The notes beneath the pieces are model-generated. The model was not told where the DNA came from. It ran no database searches and saw only the letters and a list, made by a program, of their open reading frames with translations. Both the position numbers and the translations under genes were made by a program. DNA of 64,000 nucleotides, from contig CANTVF010000001.1 in NCBI GenBank assembly GCA_947852905.1, forward strand, positions 341,296-405,295, written 5' to 3'. Positions 11,061 to 18,931 of the stretch are shown here, in pieces. Each line of letters begins with the position of its first letter. Positions within the stretch are counted from its first letter, which is position 1. Source of the DNA: an uncultured Tidjanibacter sp. (GTDB taxonomy: Bacteria; Bacteroidota; Bacteroidia; Bacteroidales; Rikenellaceae).

Positions 11061-11096
11061 ACTCGACGGATGCATGAATTCAATGCACCGTCGAGT
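11061..11096 (+). terminator. Hairpin between recA and rel
   Basis: Arms ACTCGACGG (11061-11069) and CCGTCGAGT (11088-11096), extended by an inner TGCAT/ATGCA pair. No T-tract follows. It lies 12 bases after the recA stop. Its position inside an N-terminal extension of the next reading frame argues for the downstream ATG as the rel start. Confidence 0.5.
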
Positions 11097-11126
11097 TGTG
11101 AAATAAACCCAATCTACGATCCCATT

Positions 11127-13331
11127 ATGGCAACAGCCGGTTATACAGCAGAACACGAACTTATCATCAGAGATAGGTTTAACGACCTGCTTGCGTCATG
11201 TCAGAAAATAATAAAAGATGAGAACGACAGGGAGATGATAGACAAGGCTTTCTTCCTTGCGAAGGAAGCCCACAAAGGGGTATTGCGCCGTGACGGCGAT
11301 CCATACATACTCCACCCGCTGTCTGTCGCCAAGATCGTAGTGGACGAGATAGGTCTCGGCGTCAAGTCCGTAGTGGCTTCGCTGCTGCACGATGTGGTAG
11401 AGGATACCGAATATACCGTCGAAGAGATAGAGACGATATTCGGCGAGAAGGTTGCCTACATGGTGGACGGACTTACCAAAATGGCCGGAGTGGTCAGCAA
11501 GGATACGTCGAAACAGGCGGCTTACTTCAGGAAAGTATTGTTGACGCTCTCCGACGATGTGCGCGTGATACTTATCAAGATTGCCGACCGGTTGCACAAC
11601 ATGCGCACCATGGCGTCCATGCCGCGCGAAAAGCAAATCAAAATATCGAGCGAGACACTCTACCTGTTCGCGCCTTTGGCCTACAGACTCGGTCTTTACA
11701 ATATAAAAACGGAACTCGAGGATCTCAGTCTGAGATACCGCTACCCGGAACAGTATTTCGAGATCGTAGATAAACTGAACGAAACAGAGTCCGGACGAAG
11801 CGAATTCATCGAGAAATTCATAGCTCCTATACGCCAGCAATTATCCGCCAGCGGCATAGACTGCACAATATCCGGACGAATCAAAAGCGTCTTTTCCATC
11901 TGGTCTAAAATGCAGCGGAAGGGTATTGCTTTCGAAGATATTTACGACCTGTTCGCTATAAGAATAGTGTTCAAACCGACGGCACTTATACCGGAAAAAT
12001 CACAATGCTGGCACATATATTCACTGATTACGGATATATACACGCCGAAACCCGACCGTATAAGGGACTGGGTGAATTTTCCTAAGGCCAACGGCTACGA
12101 GGCTTTACATGTTACCGTCATGGGTCCCGACGGCATATGGGCTGAGGTACAGATACGTTCAGAACGTATGGAGGAGATCGCCGAAAGGGGATTTGCAGCC
12201 CACTGGAAATATAAACAGGCACACAGTACGGACGACGAGTTTGACAAATGGCTGAGGGAAGTACGCAACGCGCTGAAAGGGCCGACGGAAGATGCGGTTG
12301 AGTTTTTGGATAATGTAAGACTTACACTGTACACGAATGAGATAGTCGTTTTCACACCCAAAGGTGAACCGCGTAAGATGCCTCAGGGGGCGACCGTACT
12401 CGATTTCGCATACAATATACACACCAATGTCGGCAACAAGGCCATAGGCGCCAAGATTAACCACAAGATAGAGTCTATATTCGAGACACTTACGAACGGC
12501 GATCAGGTGGAGATAATCACATCGGATAATTCCAAGCCTACAATAGAATGGCTCGACCACGTTACTACGGCCAAAGCCAAGCAGTCGATTACGACTTTTC
12601 TGAAACGTTCACGGGAAAATAACGTGGAACGCGGAATGGAGTTATTCGAAAAACGTATGAGCGAATTCGGAATTATGCCGAGCGGCAGGGTATTCCGTAA
12701 AATATTGCCTGCATACGAATGTGCCAACAAAGATGAGTTTTACAGTAAGTTAGGCTCCGGAATAATAAATCTCGATGACGTAGAGCCGATACTACGACAG
12801 AATTCCATGAGCAAGGTGCTCAAATTCTGGGACATACAACTAACCAAACCGTTCAAGTCGGGACAGGAAACATTGGTGGTCGGCGGTTCCGATACGGCGG
12901 ACGGCAAAGCGGCTAAATTCGTAATAGCGGAAAAATGTAACCCCATTCCCGGAGACGAAATAGTCGGTTATAAAAATCCGGGAAGCAATACTATTGTCGT
13001 ACACAAAGCCGGTTGCGAAGACTTGACACGTCTTGCAGCCCAGCATGGAGAGAATATAGTTACAAATATAAAATGGTCGAGCTACAAAGCTGAATCCTAT
13101 CTTGCAGAGGTAGAAATACGAGGTATAGATAGGGTGGGAATTTTGGTAGATCTTTCACAGGTCATTACCGTAGAGCTCGGCATCAATATACGTGAATTAA
13201 TGATACAAAGCCACGACGGTATATTCGAGGGCAAGATAAGGGTGTACGTCAAGGATACCGAGAACCTGAATGCGTTACAGGAAAGAGTAGGGCATATCAA
13301 AGGTATAGAAAAAGTCCAGCGGACCCTGTAA
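11127..13331 (+). CDS. Bifunctional (p)ppGpp synthetase/hydrolase, RelA/SpoT family
   Basis: Makes and degrades (p)ppGpp in the stringent response. From ATG 11127 the product is 734 residues; the frame opens 57 bases earlier but that part overlaps the recA hairpin. The N-terminal HD hydrolase domain keeps LLHDVVEDT and RLHNMRTM, so hydrolase activity is expected. The synthetase domain follows (RIKSVFSIWSKM, NGYEALHVTV, EVQIRSERMEEIAERG), then a TGS domain (TPKGEPRKMPQGATVLDFAY) and a C-terminal ACT domain (GIDRVGILVDLSQ). The order is that of full-length Rel enzymes. Confidence 0.95.
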   Translation: MATAGYTAEHELIIRDRFNDLLASCQKIIKDENDREMIDKAFFLAKEAHKGVLRRDGDPYILHPLSVAKIVVDEIGLGVKSVVASLLHDVVEDTEYTVEEIETIFGEKVAYMVDGLTKMAGVVSKDTSKQAAYFRKVLLTLSDDVRVILIKIADRLHNMRTMASMPREKQIKISSETLYLFAPLAYRLGLYNIKTELEDLSLRYRYPEQYFEIVDKLNETESGRSEFIEKFIAPIRQQLSASGIDCTISGRIKSVFSIWSKMQRKGIAFEDIYDLFAIRIVFKPTALIPEKSQCWHIYSLITDIYTPKPDRIRDWVNFPKANGYEALHVTVMGPDGIWAEVQIRSERMEEIAERGFAAHWKYKQAHSTDDEFDKWLREVRNALKGPTEDAVEFLDNVRLTLYTNEIVVFTPKGEPRKMPQGATVLDFAYNIHTNVGNKAIGAKINHKIESIFETLTNGDQVEIITSDNSKPTIEWLDHVTTAKAKQSITTFLKRSRENNVERGMELFEKRMSEFGIMPSGRVFRKILPAYECANKDEFYSKLGSGIINLDDVEPILRQNSMSKVLKFWDIQLTKPFKSGQETLVVGGSDTADGKAAKFVIAEKCNPIPGDEIVGYKNPGSNTIVVHKAGCEDLTRLAAQHGENIVTNIKWSSYKAESYLAEVEIRGIDRVGILVDLSQVITVELGINIRELMIQSHDGIFEGKIRVYVKDTENLNALQERVGHIKGIEKVQRTL

Positions 13332-13376
13332 TACATTATTTACAAATGTAAACACATTTGACTAATAGAAAATTAC

Positions 13377-13799
13377 ATGGAAGATTTCATTGAAATAATC
13401 ATATTGATACTGATCAGCGCGGCAGGTCTAGTCCAAGGACTCATATCGGAAAATAAAAAAAAGAAGAAGCAAGCGGCTGCCGCACAATCGGCCGAATCAT
13501 TCATGTCAGATCTGCACGTGGGGGAAAAACGTGTACCGGGTAATTGGCAGATATTACCGGATAACACGTCTCCAGACACAGAAAATGCTGTGAATGATAA
13601 TGACGAGACACGTCCAAGTCCGACTGTTATCTATAACACTAATACACGATCTCGTATTAAAATACAAAATGATATTACGTCAATTACGGAAAGCCAGTTG
13701 GCGACAGAAGAAACATCGACAGTAATTAATCCATTATTAAACGATTTTGATCTTAGAAAAGCCATATTGTATTCGGAAATATTGAAACCTAAATTCTAA
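13377..13799 (+). CDS. Small conserved membrane-anchored protein of unknown function
   Basis: A 140-residue protein with one N-terminal hydrophobic segment (about residues 5-22) followed by a run of lysines (KKKKK) and an Ala-rich stretch, consistent with a single-pass membrane anchor with its tail in the cytoplasm. The middle is low-complexity and polar. The C-terminus has an ordered-looking motif, DFDLRKAILYSEILKPKF, of a kind I recall in small Bacteroidota proteins of unknown function. It lies 5 bases before the HIT gene, so the two are probably cotranscribed. Confidence 0.75.
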   Translation: MEDFIEIIILILISAAGLVQGLISENKKKKKQAAAAQSAESFMSDLHVGEKRVPGNWQILPDNTSPDTENAVNDNDETRPSPTVIYNTNTRSRIKIQNDITSITESQLATEETSTVINPLLNDFDLRKAILYSEILKPKF

Positions 13800-13804
13800 T
13801 TATT

Positions 13805-14188
13805 ATGTCCACTATTTTTACCAAAATAATAAGAGGTGAAATTCCGAGCTATAAGATAGCGGAGGACGACAAGTTTTATGCATTCCTCGATATAAATCCT
13901 GTTGCCGAAGGTCATACTCTTGTAGTACCCAAAAGGGAGGAAGACTATATTTTCGCATTACCGGACGAAGAGTTGGCCGAGATGATGATATTCGCCAAAA
14001 AAGTAGCTGCAAAACTGCAACGCCGTCTCGATTGTAAACGCGTTGGTGTAGCCGTAATAGGCATGGAAGTACCTCATGCACATATACATCTTATTCCTAT
14101 AAATAAGGAAAAAGATATGGATTTCAATCATAAGACATCTCCGTCACCGGAAGAACTGAAAGCTGTTGCTGACAAAATAAATAGCTAA
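13805..14188 (+). CDS. HIT family nucleotide-binding protein
   Basis: A 127-residue histidine-triad protein; family members hydrolyse nucleoside phosphoramidates or related nucleotide conjugates. The catalytic motif HAHIHLIPI (His-x-His-x-His) is at about residues 94-102, and the N-terminal IFTKIIRGEIPSYKI strand is characteristic. Length and motifs are normal. The gene directly follows the small membrane protein and ends before a strong terminator. Confidence 0.93.
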   Translation: MSTIFTKIIRGEIPSYKIAEDDKFYAFLDINPVAEGHTLVVPKREEDYIFALPDEELAEMMIFAKKVAAKLQRRLDCKRVGVAVIGMEVPHAHIHLIPINKEKDMDFNHKTSPSPEELKAVADKINS

Positions 14189-14212
14189 AAAAGGGATATT
14201 GTTATAATAGGA

Positions 14213-14247
14213 AAGGGCAGGGTATGGGATTTTCATACCCTGCCCTT
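14213..14247 (+). terminator. Rho-independent terminator after the HIT gene
   Basis: Perfect 14-base arms (14213-14226 and 14234-14247), a 7-base loop and a T-rich tail, 25 bases after the stop codon. Confidence 0.85.
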
Positions 14248-14268
14248 ATTATTTTTATTCAATAGCCT

Positions 14269-14293
14269 CTTTACACTTGTAACAAGTGTAAAG
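14269..14293. repeat. 25-base palindrome, possible operator
   Basis: CTTTACACTTGT and its exact reverse complement flank a single A. A loop of one base is unlikely to fold well as RNA, so a dimeric protein-binding site is more plausible. No partner regulator is known; the XRE gene 380 bases downstream is one candidate. Confidence 0.4.
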
Positions 14294-14593
14294 CAATACA
14301 ACTTATACCCCAAAACTCATATTTACAAATGTATTTACGTGATTTAAGAAAGCTTCAACAACCCTGAAGACGTGAATTAAAAATTGTAATTTCATATGTA
14401 ACTGGCTATAACACACCATATTGTGTGATTTATATAAACCAACTAATAAGCTTGCCTTCGCGTGCATTTCTACATTTTTCATCACACTCAAAATGCGCAT
14501 TAATTTGAGTGTTTATATTATTAATAATAAGGCATTTAAAAGATTTATATAAATAAAAAAATCATATAATATAATAGATGGTAATTGTCGGGA

Positions 14594-14624
14594 GTGACGC
14601 GCATGTAAATTTCATGCGCGTCAC
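14594..14624 (+). promoter_or_regulatory. Hairpin/operator adjoining the XRE promoter
   Basis: Perfect 12-base arms (14594-14605 and 14613-14624), 7-base loop. It ends two bases before the TTTG -33 element of the XRE gene, so it could be an operator for autoregulation. It could equally be a terminator for upstream transcription. Confidence 0.45.
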
Positions 14625-14626
14625 TG

Positions 14627-14658
14627 TTTGTAAATATGATAGTTGTTTTTTATTTTTG
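14627..14658 (+). promoter_or_regulatory. Promoter of the XRE regulator gene
   Basis: TTTG at 14627-14630, a 20-base spacer, then TATTTTTG at 14651-14658, matching the Bacteroidota -33/-7 pattern (TTTG-N19-TAnnTTTG) within one base of spacing. The ATG follows 19 bases later. Confidence 0.65.
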
Positions 14659-14676
14659 TAAAAACCAACTGTCGTC

Positions 14677-15120
14677 ATGAAAGATAGGATTGTATATATT
14701 ATGCAGGATAAAAACATATCCGCAAATAGGCTTGCGGAGCTTATGGAGATACAGCCGTCAAGTATTTCGCATATATTATCCGAACGTAACAAACCAAGCC
14801 TTGATTTCGTGACAAAGTTACTCACTGTATTTCCGGAGATAAATCCGGATTGGTTGATATTCGGCACCGGGCATATGCTTCGCGATCGAAAAGATTTAAT
14901 TGAAACGAATGATGCGAATGATAAGTCTGATAAGAATGAAGTGGCTTCGAAAAATTCAGCGCATCAACCTCTGTCGGTGTCAAGTTCCGAAAATCCGAGT
15001 CGTCCGCAAGTTGGTGTATCCTTAAAGCCTTCTCAAAATATAGGTAGAGCCATTCGGAAAGTCATGATTTTTTACGACGACTATACGGTCGAATCGTATG
15101 ATTATTTCAAAATTGAGTAA
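14677..15120 (+). CDS. XRE-family helix-turn-helix regulator
   Basis: A 147-residue protein. Residues 1-65 form a Cro/CI-type helix-turn-helix domain (NRLAELMEIQPSSISHILSE, then KPSLDFVTKLLTVFPEINPDWL), followed by a polar Ser/Asn-rich linker and a short conserved-looking C-terminus (RKVMIFYDDYTVESYDYF). Such regulators are common in Bacteroidota, often near mobile DNA; the targets here are unknown. A palindromic hairpin abuts its promoter, so autoregulation is possible. The 3' flank holds the inverted recA fragment, so read-through would produce RNA complementary to recA mRNA. Confidence 0.88.
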   Translation: MKDRIVYIMQDKNISANRLAELMEIQPSSISHILSERNKPSLDFVTKLLTVFPEINPDWLIFGTGHMLRDRKDLIETNDANDKSDKNEVASKNSAHQPLSVSSSENPSRPQVGVSLKPSQNIGRAIRKVMIFYDDYTVESYDYFKIE

Positions 15121-15270
15121 TTGCTTTTTACCAAGCTTTTATATCTTATTTATCAAAAACAGCTATTCAAAATTCTATTTGAAAATTGGAAACGCACAGC
15201 TAAAATTCGCCTCGAGGCTTTGAAATATAATTTATATTATGTTAAGTAGTGTATGGAAATAATTCTGTAA
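15121..15270. other. AT-rich gap between the XRE gene and the recA-derived fragment
   Basis: No gene and no convincing terminator was seen after the XRE stop codon, so transcription may continue into the recA-derived fragment. Confidence 0.5.
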
Positions 15271-15448
15271 GACAGCAATAGTTCTCCTTGGTAGCGTCGT
15301 CCCTGCGCCAGTTTGCGGTCGCCGTATGAATACCATGAACCGCTTTTCTTGATTACGCCGAAATCGACGCCGAGGTCTATGATTTCGCCGACTTTAGATA
15401 TTCCTTCGCCGTACATTATATCGAATTCAGCCCTGCGGAAAGGTGGCG
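15271..15448 (-). pseudogene. Inverted partial copy of recA
   Basis: Read on the minus strand, this stretch matches recA 10792-10969 base for base over about 150 bases with one synonymous difference (GGC for GGT). Towards its far end there is a 2-base deletion and then a compensating 2-base insertion, followed by synonymous differences encoding the same ELLLS peptide. In the recA frame it would end [21 protein letters not shown] and stop, instead of the normal acidic tail. It has no start and no N-terminal part, so it cannot make RecA by itself. Both copies are 178 bases long. Such similarity implies a recent duplication, conversion, or import from a related allele. Confidence 0.93.
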
Positions 15449-15672
15449 ACTAATATAATAATCAGATTTATAAAGTATTTAATCTATTTCTGGAGACATC
15501 GTTTAAAGTGTCGAGCCATATTTCTACCCGGCCTAGTTTGCTCGCCTCTTTCATTGATAACTAATTTTCCCGTGTTTTTCATACTTCTTCTGACAACGAG
15601 AAGTTATCACAACAATAAAAATAAACCCTTTTATATTGCTATATTTGTTAGCAAATTCATCCTACGACATAT
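15449..15672. other. Gap upstream of the metal-binding protein gene, with a possible -7 element
   Basis: AT-rich. TATATTTG at 15640-15647 matches TAnnTTTG and lies 25 bases before the ATG of the binding protein. No TTTG at the expected spacing. A 77-codon frame here starts inside the recA fragment and is not believed to be a gene. Confidence 0.4.
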
Positions 15673-16551
15673 ATGAGAATCTCAGCTACACAAAAAACAG
15701 CATATATTATACTGACTATAATTACAATAGCCATATTGTCAGTAATTTATGGTTGTAATCGAGATGTGCGCAAGACGGATAAACAGGTCATAACTGTATC
15801 CATACCACCCATAAAATATATTGTAGAAGAAATCACATGCGGAGATTTCGATATTAACGTAATACTTCCGCATGGCAGCAGTCCGGAAACCTACTCTCCT
15901 ACTCCGCAACAACTGATAGATGTGAGCAAGTCCGATATACTGTTTTACACAGGATTGCTTGACTTTGAAAACGAACTGATGAAACGACTGCCGGATACAG
16001 GTAAACCTGTATCGTTATCGGTCGGCATGGATTTGATTTCCGATGACGGACACGATCATAATCATAATGGTCTCGGTGTGGATCCGCATATATGGACTTC
16101 TCCGGAACGTTTGAAAATCATGTCAGCCAATATATACGATGCTGTCAACAAACGATTTCCAGATTCGACAAAATATACTACGGCATATTCAAATTTGATA
16201 GAGCGTCTCGATTCCTTATCTGCACAAATCAAAAGGACTTTAAACGAGACATCAACCAAGGTTTTCGTGATATATCACCCGGCATTGACTTATTATGCGG
16301 AAGATTACGGCCTGACACAGATATCTATCGAAAACGAAGGTAAAGAACCTTCGGCAACTCATTTGAAATCAGTAATAGAAACAATTAATAAGGAGAATAT
16401 CGGACATATTCTTTATCAACAACAATTTTCGGTTTCAGTAACCGAAGCTGTAAGCAAAGAGACAAATGCTACGCCGATAGAAATAGATCCTCTTGCAGAA
16501 AACATAGTCGCCGAAATCACCGCAATAACTAACATCATATCAAGCAGATGA
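15673..16551 (+). CDS. Zinc/manganese ABC transporter substrate-binding lipoprotein (ZnuA-like)
   Basis: A 292-residue cluster A-I solute-binding protein. The N-terminal hydrophobic segment ends in a cysteine (ILSVIYGC), consistent with a lipoprotein. Metal-site features include SIPPIKYIVEEI with HGSSPETY, the His-rich loop GHDHNHNG and DPHIWTSP (residues about 115-140), YHPALTYYAEDYG and a late ...EIDPLAENI. The His-rich loop favours zinc over manganese. It overlaps the ATPase gene by four bases (ATGA), so the two are translationally coupled. No permease gene follows. Confidence 0.9.
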   Translation: MRISATQKTAYIILTIITIAILSVIYGCNRDVRKTDKQVITVSIPPIKYIVEEITCGDFDINVILPHGSSPETYSPTPQQLIDVSKSDILFYTGLLDFENELMKRLPDTGKPVSLSVGMDLISDDGHDHNHNGLGVDPHIWTSPERLKIMSANIYDAVNKRFPDSTKYTTAYSNLIERLDSLSAQIKRTLNETSTKVFVIYHPALTYYAEDYGLTQISIENEGKEPSATHLKSVIETINKENIGHILYQQQFSVSVTEAVSKETNATPIEIDPLAENIVAEITAITNIISSR

Positions 16552-17291
16552 ATTTAATAACTTTAAGTAATGTTTCTGTAAGTTACAACGGCTATCAAGC
16601 GCTTTCGGAAGCATGTCTTAACATTGCCGATAACGATTTCATAGGAATAATAGGACCTAACGGAGGCGGTAAAACTACCCTGATAAAGGCCATATTGCAC
16701 ATGGTACCTTTCAGCGGCAAGATAACTTTCGCTCCGGGCATCGATATTTCCGACGGTAGTATAGGTTATCTGCCTCAGCAAACCGGATTCGACCGTGCGT
16801 TTCCTATTTCAGTGACTGAAACTGTATTGAGCGGTTTGCAATCCGGCCACAAGTTCCTCCGTATTACACGACAGGCAAAAGATAAAGCACAAGCTTTAAT
16901 GAATATGACCGGCATAACAAAATTGGCAGACAAAGCTATAGGAGATATATCCGGTGGCGAAATGCAGCGAGCGCTACTCTGCCGGGCATTAATTTCCGAT
17001 CCGAAACTACTGATACTCGATGAACCGGCTAATTTCGTGGACAACAAATTCGAACATGAACTATACGATATATTGGCATCGTTAAGCGATAAAATGGCCA
17101 TAGTCATGATTTCCCACGATATAGGTACCATAACGAGTCATGTCAAAAGTATCGTATGCGTAAACCGTACTGTCCACAGGCACGACATTGCGGAAGTTAC
17201 GCCCGAACTGCTGGCAACTTATAATTGTCCCATCCAGCTTATCACCCATGGCGAAGTTCCGCATACTGTACTTGCACGTCACGATAAATAA
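16548..17291 (+). CDS. Metal ABC transporter ATP-binding protein (ZnuC-like)
   Basis: A 247-residue ATPase with Walker A GPNGGGKTT (about residues 35-43), Q-loop YLPQQTGFDR, signature ISGGEMQR, Walker B LLILDEPANFVD and the switch His in SHD. The FDRAFPISVTETVLSG segment is typical of zinc/manganese importers. It follows the binding-protein gene with a four-base overlap. The membrane permease (ZnuB) that normally completes this system is absent; a terminator follows and the next gene is on the other strand. Confidence 0.92.
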   Translation: MNLITLSNVSVSYNGYQALSEACLNIADNDFIGIIGPNGGGKTTLIKAILHMVPFSGKITFAPGIDISDGSIGYLPQQTGFDRAFPISVTETVLSGLQSGHKFLRITRQAKDKAQALMNMTGITKLADKAIGDISGGEMQRALLCRALISDPKLLILDEPANFVDNKFEHELYDILASLSDKMAIVMISHDIGTITSHVKSIVCVNRTVHRHDIAEVTPELLATYNCPIQLITHGEVPHTVLARHDK

Positions 17292-17405
17292 ATTACCGAG
17301 AGTTTATTTGCCTCGGCGCAAAAGTCGATAAATCAATACTCGGCAAGTAACGGCCTACCGCAACTAAAGTTTCCGAAAATGCGACTTTATTTTCAAAATC
17401 ACATA

Positions 17406-17435
17406 AAAAAGCCCCGATTGTAATCGGGGCTTTTT
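17406..17435. terminator. Bidirectional terminator
   Basis: Inverted repeat of GCCCCGATT/AATCGGGGC flanked by runs of A and T, lying between convergent genes; works on both strands. Confidence 0.88.
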
Positions 17436-17453
17436 AGACTGATAAACTTCTGC

Positions 17454-17747
17454 TTATTCATTTTTGGCATTGACGACACTGCTCAATTTATCGAATAAAC
17501 CGTCCACCCTATCCATCAACTCGTTCCTTACAAATGCATAATGCTTCTTAACGAGAGACTTGTTGTGCTTCTCGGCCGGATGATTGACCATTTCGAAAAA
17601 CTCGTTTCTCATATTGACGGCATCGCCTATTACCCCGACAATTGCATCCGCCTTATCTTCGTGGAAATACAATGCGAGATAACAATCGCTGACTATCTCG
17701 TTTACCAGATAGTCGATATCTTTTTTAATTCTTCTAAGACTTGCCAT
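17454..17747 (-). CDS. Small conserved protein of unknown function
   Basis: A 97-residue charged, mainly helical protein without signal peptide or membrane segment (begins MASLRRIKKDIDYLVNEIV; later ADAIVGVIGDAVNMRNEFF). I recognise the general look of a small conserved Bacteroidota cytosolic protein but cannot name a function. It lies between a terminator and nnrD on the same strand as nnrD, about 60 bases downstream of that gene's stop codon. Confidence 0.7.
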   Translation of the reverse strand: MASLRRIKKDIDYLVNEIVSDCYLALYFHEDKADAIVGVIGDAVNMRNEFFEMVNHPAEKHNKSLVKKHYAFVRNELMDRVDGLFDKLSSVVNAKNE

Positions 17748-17805
17748 AAATTCAGCTCTTTAGTATTTACATGTTAAAAACCTTTGTCTAACAAAGATAT
17801 GAAAT

Positions 17806-18726
17806 TTATTCTATTTCCTTCCATGCTTCCGGCAGGAATTCTATAATATCACCGCTGTTCATGGCCTCGGCGCCAAAATATTCCATAGCCTTGTCTCCGG
17901 CCAATCCATGCAGGTATACTCCGAGTACAGCACCTGAATACGGATCGTATCCGCGAGCGAGCAATCCTGTAATAAATCCGGTCAATACATCGCCGCTGCC
18001 CCCCTTAGCCATTCCGCTGTTACCCGTAGAATTGAACACAACGCTCCTACCGCAATCGAATATAGCCGTGTTGGGCCCTTTTACAACTATTATCGAATCC
18101 ATTTCTGCCGCCAAAGCCGAGGCGAGATCTATCTTATGCTCCTCACTACTCCACTCACCTACCAATCGTCTCAGTTCGCCGAGATGAGGCGTAAGAACGC
18201 TACCGCGCGGTACTGATCGTCGTAATCCGCTATCGGCGGCAATAAGATTCAACGCATCGGCATCCACGACCATAGGCATATTGACAGCTGTGCAGTATTC
18301 CAATAGTTCACCCAATGCGAACGCTGTCTGCTCATGTACCCCCAATCCGCACCCTACTCCGACTACCGAATATTTTGACATATCGCACGGCATCGATGTA
18401 AAGAAAGGACCGTCGTCGAGACTGTACAACGCCGAAGGGAAATTAGCCGCCACAGGAAATCTTTCGTTTTCCGGCAAATGTATCGTTACCAAACCGCATC
18501 CGGAACGCAATGCGGCACCGACAGACAAGGCAGCAGCCCCCGACATACCGCGCGAGCCGCATATAAGCAGCGCATGCCCGTATGTCCCTTTATGCGCATC
18601 TATCGATCGTGGTATCAGCAAACTGCGCACATAATCGGCCGTAACATACCCGAAACCAAGCATCGATCCCTCTGCAAACTCTTCGCCCACTCCGGGAGGA
18701 AGAAACATTATTTCATGTTCGTTCAT
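17806..18726 (-). CDS. nnrD: ADP/ATP-dependent NAD(P)H-hydrate dehydratase
   Basis: Repairs hydrated NAD(P)H. The 306-residue product is a ribokinase-like (YjeF C-terminal/CARKD) domain with HKGTYGHALLICGSRGMSGAA, VVKGPNTAIFD and the signature NSGMAKGGSGDVLTGFI. Many bacteria fuse this to the epimerase NnrE. Only about 40 residues precede the dehydratase core here, so the epimerase must be encoded elsewhere or be absent. Confidence 0.92.
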   Translation of the reverse strand: MNEHEIMFLPPGVGEEFAEGSMLGFGYVTADYVRSLLIPRSIDAHKGTYGHALLICGSRGMSGAAALSVGAALRSGCGLVTIHLPENERFPVAANFPSALYSLDDGPFFTSMPCDMSKYSVVGVGCGLGVHEQTAFALGELLEYCTAVNMPMVVDADALNLIAADSGLRRSVPRGSVLTPHLGELRRLVGEWSSEEHKIDLASALAAEMDSIIVVKGPNTAIFDCGRSVVFNSTGNSGMAKGGSGDVLTGFITGLLARGYDPYSGAVLGVYLHGLAGDKAMEYFGAEAMNSGDIIEFLPEAWKEIE

Positions 18727-18931
18727 TGCAAGATAACATTTTCCGAATCAGGAGACATGCAGTCATCCTATTCAATACAAATATAAAACTTTTATCACGA
18801 CGGAATACATACGACAAGTTGTATTCTTTTCGTCGCAATCTTCCACCGACGCCGTCAACGGACAAATCTCTATGAAAACAAAAGCGGAACGTATGAACTA
18901 CGCTCCGCTTTGCTGAATCGGTCAAGCCGCC

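Larger units (their letters stand above)
14248..14626. other. AT-rich non-coding stretch with several inverted repeats
   Basis: No plausible gene. It contains a near-perfect palindrome at 14269-14293 (12-base arms around one base), a CACTCAAA/TTTGAGTG hairpin near 14485-14511, and a 12-base-arm hairpin at 14594-14624 that ends next to the -33 element of the XRE gene. Composition is clearly more AT-rich than the flanking operons. Confidence 0.6.

Noticed and set aside
11070..11126. Upstream start for rel
   Set aside because: This extension lies within the recA-rel hairpin and adds residues not typical of the family.
15443..15676. 77-codon plus-strand frame
   Set aside because: It begins at a GTG inside the recA fragment, has no family resemblance, and looks like translated AT-rich DNA.
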